64,000 nucleotides of DNA from Eupeodes corollae (taxonomy: Eukaryota; Arthropoda; Insecta; Diptera; Syrphidae). Below are positions 56,403 through 64,000 of this stretch, piece after piece (the stretch's first letter is position 1; every line of letters begins with the position of its first letter). Under the pieces are notes generated by a model. The model had not been told where the DNA came from. It made no database searches and saw nothing but the letters and a program-made list of their open reading frames with translations. The position numbers and the translations under genes are program-made. The stretch lies in assembly GCF_945859685.1 (NCBI RefSeq), contig NC_079147.1:282945679-283009678 (forward strand), given 5' to 3'.

Positions 56403-57524
56403 TTACTGGGATCTTGTATTTCCATGTGAAAAGGACGAGGCCTGTTTTTTGAGGATTATAATACTAAGTCCAAAGTGATCAGCCCATCTAGTGAGCATAT
56501 TGAGTGCATTTTGGAGGAGGTCTCCCAGTGCATTAGAATGTTCCCCTGTGACGGAGATAGCAACAACATCGGCATACGTAACCACTCTGTAGCCTTCTCT
56601 CTCAAGGGATATTAGTAGTTCGTTAACCACTATGTTCCACAGGGAGGGGACAGAACACCACCTTGCGGAGTGCCTCTACTGACAGACCTTTTTGTGCAAA
56701 AATCTCCCAAACTAGAATTGATGATACTGCTTTTGAGCATTAGATTAATCAACTCACAGATTGAGTATTTACCGTTTAAGGTCGTCATAGCAGAAGTGAT
56801 AGCGGATGTGTCAACGTTGTTGAAAGCGCCCTCAATATCCAGGAAGGCCACCATAGTATATTCCTTTTGCTCTAGGGAGTATTCGATAGTTCCTACCAGA
56901 GTGTGCAAGGCTGTTTCTACCGATTTCCCTTTGCAGTAAGCATGCTGAGACATTGATAGTCTCTTAGGTCTTAGGTCTTTAGGGTTGACATGCGAGCATT
57001 TGCCGGCCTTGGGAATGAAAAATACCTTTACATCTCTCCATCGCTGAGGTATATAGACCAGATTTATACAACTTTTGAAGATCATCTCAATGATTGGCAA
57101 AGTTATATCAATGGTATATTGTAGTTCAGCTGGTACGATTTGATCTGGACCTACAGATTTATAAGGTTTGAAACTATTCATAGCCCATGTCAATTTTTCT
57201 CTTGTAACCAGACTTGGAGGAAAAATTAAGTTAATACCCGACTCAGGAGTGTTTGTTGTATTAACGGATTGGGAGCTATCCGGGAAGTGGGTGTCTAATA
57301 GCAGGTTTAGCGTTTCTTCGCAAGATTTAGTCCATGTACCATCTGAGTTTTTAAGACAACTAGGCATGGTTAGATTTGTCGAGATAATCTTCCTTATCCT
57401 TGATGCCTGCGAGGATTCTTCTATGGAGTTATAGAAGGATCTCCATGAGGATCTTTTGGCTATTCTCTTTATACTTTTTGAGGGATTCTATGTAGTAGTC
57501 CCAATCTTGGGGATGTCTGATCTT
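56403..57524 (-). pseudogene. LOA-like LINE reverse transcriptase
   Basis: The minus-strand frame 57,367-56,630 has SFKPYKSVGPDQIVPAELQ (RT start), FIPKAGK, DLRP followed at once by RLSMSQHAYCKGKSVETAL (a deletion of several tens of residues between them), VAFLDIEGAFNNV (palm, first D) and SVSRGTPQGGVLSPP. After a frame change near 56,632 it goes on with LISLEREGYRVVTYADVVAI, where the usual YADD has become YADV. Loss of the second catalytic Asp alone would inactivate the RT. The endonuclease is absent through 5' truncation. Confidence 0.87.
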
Positions 57525-57540
57525 TTTTGGTGTATAATTA

Positions 57541-60454
57541 CATAAGCTAAAATATGTTCTAACGACTTTTTCAAAAAAAAACTTTGTTTGGAAAAAAGTA
57601 TACTTGATATGAGGACTTAATATAAAGTGTTTAGGACGCCAAATGACTTGCCTTACCAAAATTAAAAATTTGTCGCAATTTTGGGTCTAGTTATGTTTGT
57701 CTTGTTTGTAAATAAGTCTCTCAAATTGGGTAAAGTTATTGTGATCTTGTTCTTTAATAAGTCTCTCAAATTGCTTATCATTTATAACGATGATGTTAAC
57801 TTATTTAATACTATGTCTTATTATTTCGACTTTTAAAACAATTCGTCAATTCTGACAGAGATGGTCTTCTATATATTTGCGGGAGTTCACATACGCACTT
57901 AGAGTTCAAAACCACCATGGGCTTACAAATCTAGTAAGTTTGTCATATCACTTATTCAATTTAAAACTTATAAAAATAGAACGCAGATATACCCTTTCCA
58001 TAATTCAAATTCCAGAATTTAATACATATAATGTATGTATCTGTTTCTAATACTCATATTATAAGTACATGACCATTCAGTTTATAGAAATTAAATTAAC
58101 TAAACCACGCAATAATAACATAGGGTATAAATAAATACCGATACCCTTAATCTGCCCTCTAAGTGCAACGTAGTATAAGCAATAACCCTTGAATTAAGCT
58201 TATATGGTCCTTAGGTAAATATGCATCCATAAATACATATTCCTCCCTATAAACACCAAACAATAATCCACATTGAAGTGTCTAAAATATTCTCCGGGTT
58301 AATGCTTCGATTTTGCACTTCGAAATGCATTATCCGCATAGGAATTGTGTATTGGATTCCATCATCATCATCATGGCCATTAATTCTATTATACCATCAG
58401 ATAGCCATTCCCGAGCACTCGTCGGAATACACTCCACAGGAAATGCACGTTCAAGAATCTCGCTCTTGAAAATATTCTCTCATCATGATGGTCGATCGTC
58501 GTGGTATAAAGCTCGTCGGGAATCAAACTGATTGACAAACATTTCCCATCAATTTGTTCAGTTTTGGGAAAGGATCGGAATGGTAGGTCGATTGGGACCT
58601 CAACTATGCCGTGTTTGGTTATGCGAACACCTCTTTTCCAAATCTATATTTAGCTATGCGAGTGTACAATCATCATCCATAAGGACATTTACCCAGAATT
58701 CTCTGTCATATTGGTATTTTAGCTAGTCTCTGGAGTTTGGACCATGGACCCAAAAGAATTCCCAACTATATCTGTGCTCATTCGAATAATATTGTGATGT
58801 GTACACTTCTCGCTCGAATACGTATGGACCTATATTAAAAAAAAGAAAACGTCCCATGGGATGAATCTTTGGTTTTATATTTAAGTGGTGCAAACAACAT
58901 ACCATAGTGCCAGCGGAGCATCGCCGCCGTCGCCCAACATCGGGACATTTCTGATGCTCTGATGGAATGCAAAATATCAAACAAGAACGACACTTTTGAT
59001 GATTCATCATCGTCATCCTGATTTCATATTGAACGGCCGCCGCACTCAAGCGGAATTTGCGATTGGATTTTAAGCAATTTACAAATCCTTTTTGCAGCAG
59101 CAAGAGTCCCCATATCACATCATATCAGCCACAGCCACATTCACAGCCAACCACCCGCGCAACAACCTCTTGCTCTCATCTCCTACAGATGTTGTCACAT
59201 CGCATCCTGATGTGTATAGAGTACCTGCCTGCCTATGCCTATATCGATATAAAGGACGAACGACCATCTCCATTCTCCACTAAGCCGTTTTGATTTGGTG
59301 CGGCATCATTTCCAGAATTTATTTGTAGGTACTCGTTGCTTGTTTGTATCTATAAAAGGTAGCTACATATACAAACACAGCGTATATGTATATAGGTGTA
59401 AAAAGGATATCCGTTTCCGCATGAGTAAACAAGGAGCTTGGGATTTGTTTGTTCGGTTCAGTGAGTGTTTTTCGGTATATGAGTTAGTGCGAGTGTGAAT
59501 TTTCCAAATCACAGAATAGAAATCAGAAAAGGATTCAAATGTGACGCATTGTGAATATTTGGTAAATCCTTTATTATCCTTTCCCATCATTCCGCACTCT
59601 ACTCAACTACTGATTTTGTCTCTACTACTCATATATGTATGTGTTTAGAAGCAAAAGGATCGAGGATACAATTCTAATAAGCGTTTGTGTTTTTCGGTTA
59701 GTTGGTTTGGTTGGTCCTCCTCTATATCATACCTTCCTTCTATGTCCTGGTAAATTCCTAAATCCTGGGAGAATTATCCAAACTTTTACTGACCACCTGC
59801 ATATTTCATATTGTGACAATTGAATGTGTATGATTTTCTATTTTTTTTTGTATCCTTTTTTTGGAATTATTGTTGTTTTTTGATGTTTTGGGAAATCCTT
59901 TCATCATTGTTCACAGCGAGGATAACAATGCGAATTGGTATTTGTGCTGGGTTAACCGTGTTATGATGATGTTGCAGGTGGACATTTCCTCTATTCAAAT
60001 TTTTGATGCATCGCACTATGAGTATGTAGGTTAAAGGGTAGGTATGGAATGAAAGGGATTGAATATGGGGTGGACTTTAATTCTTTGTTGAGCTCTGCAT
60101 CTGCATACGTAGCGCGGCACCTATACCAAATGTGGAATGTTTGTTTCGTGTGTGATTGATTGAAATGGAATGTGGAAATTCACGAAAATCGCAGAGGATT
60201 AAAAGGAGATTAAATTTGAAGGAGCGTATAGCGTTGTGTGCGGGAGGTATTGATGGTTTAAGAATTTGGGTGAGTCATCTCTGGTTGTTAATAAAAGGTT
60301 TATGGTACAATTTATTTAAATAACGAATTTAATATATTTATCCTTTTCCTCGAATTGATATACTTATCGTACCTAAATATGTTCCATTAAGTTAACATCA
60401 AAATAAAAGTTTAAGACCCAACAACTTGAAGACAGGACTAAGGTATGTTCTGAG
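57541..60454. other. Unassigned, probably host non-coding sequence
   Basis: Unique-looking, with ATC runs (58,363-58,376), GCCGCCGTCGCC near 58,921 and CAGCCACAGCCACATTCACA near 59,128. A TATAAAAG at 59,351 is a possible promoter, without supporting downstream exon. The frames 58,723-59,118 and 59,057-59,293 have no domains. Confidence 0.4.
59349..59400 (+). promoter_or_regulatory. Possible TATA box in unique sequence
   Basis: CTATAAAAGGTAGCTAC at about 59,350 matches the insect TATA consensus. No initiator, exon or coding sequence can be tied to it; chance occurrence is quite possible. Confidence 0.18.
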
Positions 60455-60627
60455 TTGTTTAGTATTAGTATTTTAGTATTTTATTTATTTATTCATCAAT
60501 CAGACAAAAATATCTTACAGACTACTTGAAAATAACTAACATAAATAAAAATAAATATATATGGGTATGTACATAGTATTTTGCTTATTTTAAAAATTAA
60601 TTATAAAGTGACGTTGTAGATTTCATT

Positions 60628-63527
60628 TAAGGGTAGAACGATTACTATGAAAGTCAAAATCAAAAACACAAGAAATACGATTAACTTCACGGACACAGCG
60701 AGTTATTGGCTCATTTTTGGCATAATTTGTCCTATGATCGCTTTCAAAAAATAAAAATCTAGTCCTCAGAGGACGACAAATCAATTAAAGACAGAAGCGA
60801 AGAACAATTAATACGAGAAGACAAAATATCACTTACAAACAATACAGAGTACATTTTTCTACATTTTTCGAGTGACTGAATATCGATTAGCTTACATCTA
60901 GTTGAATAAGAGGGCATTTCAATATTCCAACCAAGTTTCCAAATAACGAACCTAGTGAACTTTTTCTGAACATTTCCAATTCTAGTACAATGAATGTTGT
61001 AATGAGGGTTTCATATAACACATCCATACTCTAAAATAGATCTGACATAAGCATTATACAGGCATTTTAGAGTATAGGGATCAGTAAAATCAGATGAATT
61101 ACGTTTTATGAAACCAAGCATGGTGTTAGATTTTGCAATGATGTATTCGATATGTTTTATACAGTTTAATTTACAATCAAATATTATTCCCAAATCTTTT
61201 TTTTCAAAAACTCTTTCTAGAATATTATTGTTTATTTTGTAGTCGAATTTGATTGGATTGGCAATACGCGAAAAAGTAAAACACTGACATTTGGAGACAT
61301 TTAAAAACAAGTCATTAATGGTGCACCAATTAGTTAAAGAATCAATATCGTCTTGGAGTAGATGGCAGTCGTGAGAGGATTTAATGCTTTTAAAGAATTT
61401 AAGATCGTCCGCAAAAAGAAGGCGGTGTGAGTTTTTAAAAACCTTAGGCATGTCATTAATAAAAATCAAGAACAATAACGGCCCAAGATGACTACCTTGC
61501 GGTACGCCAGAGGTTACCAAAAAAGGAGAAGATTGAATGTTATCTATGGAAACAATTTGATAACGTTTCGTTAAGTAGGAAGAAAGCCATGATAGCATAG
61601 CAGAGTGAAAACCTGCGCTTTTTAGTTTAGATATTAGTATCAAATGATTCACTCTATCGAACGCTTTGGAAAAATCTGTGTAGATGACATCAACTTGAAA
61701 ACCTTCTTCAAGTTTATTGAGGACATAATTTGAAAATAGAGCAAGATTGGTGGAGGTGGATCTTCCCCCCACAAACCCATGTTGGTAAGGCGATATTATT
61801 TCTTTGAACCAAAACGATAATTTATCGTATACAATCTTTTCAAAAAGTTTAGGTATCGCTGAGAGTTTGCAGATCGGGCGATAGTTTGATATTTCCTGTT
61901 TAGAACCTGATTTGTATATTGAATTAATGAAGGATTTCTTCCACTCAGAGAGAAATTCTCCTTTAAAAAGAGAATTACTAAAAATAATTGTTAAAGGTTC
62001 AGAAAGAGCAGATGCACATTTTTTTAAAATAACTGGAGGAATTTCATCTGGTCCAGCACTTTTATCGCAGCTTAAGCTACGTAATGCATTTTCAACTTCA
62101 TTTGCACTTATATTCAAAAATCCAATACTTAATGGAGTTTCTGAATTAATTGTTTGTAAAGGATATCCCTTTAGGGAAGTATAATTTGATTGAAAATAAG
62201 CTGAAAAAACATTACAAATAGATGCAATATCGGAGTACCTATGTTTCCCCCATATACTGCATTGTTTTTGGTAACCCATTACATTTTTTTTATTCTTTAT
62301 GAAAGACCAGAAACGTTTACTATTATGCTTTAATTCTCTCTCTATTGAATATATATAATTGTTATAGAGAAACTTATTTAGAACATTGAATTCTCTATCC
62401 AATTGGGTATAGCTGAATTTAAGAAAAGAATTATCTAATGAATTTCGATATAGCTTATAAGCTTTGTTCTTTCTATTGCTAAGATTACATAACCTTTTAT
62501 TGAACCATGGAGGTTTCGAATTACATTTAATAGGCAATTTCGGCACGAATGTATTAATTGCACTTTTCAACGAGTCAGTAAAAAATTTGTATGAAACCGA
62601 TAAATCAGAATAATTAAGCTGAGAATTCCAGTTAAATTGAGAGATATAACTCACTATGCCCTGAATATTAGCCTTGTGGTACATTAATTTAAATTTATTA
62701 GAAAATTTATTTTTAAAATATTCAATATATTCAAAACAAATAGATAAAGCTTTATGATGTATTGAATTCGGAGCAATAGGAGAAATTGAATTACTAACGG
62801 AGATTTTTAACTCCTTATCAACAAAAATTAAGTCTAACAAGCGATTCAAATCATTTTTACAATAATTTACCTGGATTAGATTGTGACACAAAAAAGAGTC
62901 AACAACCTCCGTTTCATAATCCAATTTTACAGTAAATGGAACTAAATTAAGGTCATCCGAATCATTTATCCATTCAACGTTGGGCAAATTAAAATCACCA
63001 AGAATCATTACACTTTGATTGTCTTTAATTTTAGATAAATAAAATAAACAATTGTTTACATGAACTTTGTATAGTTCTAACGAACTTTTTGGAGGAATGT
63101 AACTAATAATTAATATGATTTCAGATTGATTATTAAAATTAACTTTGACAATAACTTGATCAATATCACATATAACATGTGAAAGCAGCTGGATGCAAGA
63201 AAACGTAGATCGAATAGCAAGTAAAACACCCCCACCTCTTACAAGTCCAGTGGTGTGTGAACAACGATCTTTGCGGAAGATGTTGTAATGATTCGTGTTA
63301 AAAATTTCTGTATTATGATGAGCATCAGTCAACCAAGTTTCAGTTAATGCAATAAAATCATATTGTTGTGATGATGACGACAGAAACATTTGTTGTAATT
63401 TAGTACGCATTCCACCTATGTTTTGGTAATAACCAAAAAACTGATTGAGCGGAAGAAGTGTAGAATGGGAAAGAGAAGATTGAGAGTATGATGTTGTTTT
63501 GTTTTTGCTGTTTGCGATGATTGTCAC
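60628..63527 (-). pseudogene. LINE ORF2: endonuclease and reverse transcriptase with one in-frame TGA
   Basis: The 838-codon open stretch (63,527-61,011) encodes the endonuclease (YQNIGGMRTK ~35, TETWL ~62, RGGGVLLAI ~98, ILGDFNLPN ~173, LDLIFVD, HHKAL) and the RT (CDKSAGPDEIPPVILKK, YRPICKLSAIPKLFEK, YTDFSKAFDRVNH ~614, GVPQGSHLGPLLFLIFIND ~674, LLFADDLKFF ~704). A TGA at 61,011-61,013 falls where the related LINE has a Trp (VI followed by stop, then NP; the relative has VWTP). The frame then continues for about 90 residues to near 60,750, where a one-base shift leads to a C-terminus ending at about 60,628. The frame begins with GTG; no ATG was seen at that point. Two lesions in about 2.9 kb. 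Confidence 0.9.
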
Positions 63528-64000
63528 TGAGAAGGCTGATGTGGCGATTGAAGTGACTCTTGTTCTTGTAATTGCATTGATGAAGGTGGAGGTGCAGTTG
63601 ATATTGTTGTTGGTGGTGGATTGGCAGTTGCTATTGTCGTTGGAGGAGGTGAAGGTGTTATTGTTGTTGTTGGCGAACTGTTCTCGATTTTCTTATGTGT
63701 AATAAATTCTTTTAATTGAACAAAGGAACCCCATACAGACGGGTCAAGAACAAGGGAAAGTTTATGTGAAGGTACACTGAGTTTAAAAGTAATGAATTTA
63801 AGAGTCGATAAATCTGCATTTTTTTTAATGAGAGCATAACATTTTAACTCTTCCTTCGGAATATTAGTTTTTTGGGAGATGCTATCAACAATGTCGCTTG
63901 ATTTAGTATTTTTATCGAATCTTGACAAATGAAGCCACTTTATATTTGGGAGAGCACAGAGAGAAGAAGGGTCACTTCCAAAAATTTTTTTTATTCTTGA
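63524..64000 (-). CDS. LINE ORF1 protein, C-terminal part (partial at right edge)
   Basis: The frame is open to the window end, upstream of the first possible start at 63,928. The visible sequence contains NIKWLHLSRFDKNTKSSDIV, LKCYALIKKNADLS, FITFKLSVPSHKLSLVLDPS and VWGSFVQLKEF. From memory this resembles the RRM-like C-terminal fold of ORF1 proteins of some insect LINEs, which bind element RNA. After it comes a Pro/Thr-rich linker (SPPPTTIATANPPPTTIS) and a Gln/Ser-rich end. The N-terminus is outside the window. No stop lies in the visible part. Confidence 0.8.
   Translation of the reverse strand, partial: SRIKKIFGSDPSSLCALPNIKWLHLSRFDKNTKSSDIVDSISQKTNIPKEELKCYALIKKNADLSTLKFITFKLSVPSHKLSLVLDPSVWGSFVQLKEFITHKKIENSSPTTTITPSPPPTTIATANPPPTTISTAPPPSSMQLQEQESLQSPHQPSQ

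Larger units (their letters stand above)
54902..57540 (-). mobile_element. LOA-like LINE insertion, 5'-truncated, with 16-bp target duplications
   Basis: TTTTGGTGTATAATTA is present at 54,902-54,917 and 57,525-57,540. The element between (54,918-57,524) is on the minus strand and ends in CCTAACCTAACC, a short TAACC-type tail. Coding content is RT plus RNase H (next entries), an arrangement found in the I/LOA group of LINEs. The long exact duplications indicate a fairly recent target-primed insertion of an incomplete copy. Confidence 0.92.
60455..64000 (-). mobile_element. Two-ORF LINE (Jockey/CR1 group), nearly intact, runs off the right edge
   Basis: The minus-strand order is ORF1 (partial), ORF2 and a 3' UTR of about 170 bp ending in an ATACTAA-type A/T tail (about 60,455-60,510). 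ORF1's stop and the start of the ORF2 frame overlap at CAGTGA (63,524-63,529), so ORF2 may be translated by reinitiation or from a non-AUG codon. It is the best preserved element in the window. The related, much older LINE at 30.66-33.15 kb has the same domain order. Confidence 0.92.

Noticed and set aside
63499..63702. 67-residue Leu/Val-rich plus-strand frame
   Set aside because: Antisense of the Pro/Thr-rich linker of LINE ORF1.

Overview
The window is AT-rich insect genomic DNA, most likely dipteran, built almost entirely from nested transposable-element copies. The organism is inferred from the mix of element families (gypsy-type LTR elements, Jockey/CR1-like, LOA-like and RTE-like LINEs, mariner, Tigger/pogo, Helitron) and from dipteran-looking unique sequence. 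The exact species cannot be named. I found no convincing host protein-coding exon and no rRNA, tRNA gene or CRISPR array. Nearly every long reading frame is transposon pol, endonuclease-RT or transposase, and almost all carry lesions.

Layout, left to right. 1-2490: 3' half of a gypsy-type element with polypurine tract and LTR start. 2490-5440: fragments of two Jockey-group LINEs, with a 292-bp MITE inside one of them and a tRNA-derived SINE. 5590-7480: a second gypsy-type element in which gag lies almost directly against the integrase end; a SINE with a 121-bp tandem duplication sits inside gag. 7616-8240: a complete SINE with 15-bp target duplications and a piece of repeat family R-A. 8625-12030: a nearly full-length RTE-type LINE. 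12-16 kb: mostly unassigned. 16-17 kb: decayed LINE. 17.4-18.8 kb: Tigger-like transposase. 20.7-26.8 kb: two R-A copies, a Tigger element with both TIRs, a mariner deletion derivative and a decayed transposase. 29.5-30.65 kb: Helitron helicase remnant broken by a 567-bp long-TIR MITE and abutted by a LINE (30.65-33.15 kb). 35.7-37.2 kb: second copy of one Jockey-group family. 37.2-37.9 kb: third Tigger-like fragment. 39.1-40.55 kb: second RTE copy with internal deletions. 42.9-45.3 kb: SINE and two head-to-tail R-A copies. 45.74-48.87 kb: a complete 3.1-kb DNA transposon of a little-described kind, inserted in a LINE. 51.5-54.4 kb: R-A copy, a decayed transposase, a TIR-bounded transposon of the same family, and a SINE. 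54.9-57.5 kb: LOA-like LINE with 16-bp target duplications. 60.46-64 kb: two-ORF LINE, nearly intact, running off the right edge.

The most interesting items are the 45,741-48,868 transposon (4-bp target duplication checked against the interrupted LINE, long arrays of a subterminal motif, transposase outside the common superfamilies), the two MITEs with 5-bp target duplications proven by the reading frames they interrupt, and the multi-copy R-A family with an internal period of about 172 bp. Islands without recognised transposons (about 13.4-14.8, 19.4-20.0, 26.8-29.4, 33.5-35.7, 40.6-42.9, 49.9-51.4 and 57.6-60.4 kb) are the best places to look for host regulatory sequence; one holds a TATA box followed by a splice-donor-like site.
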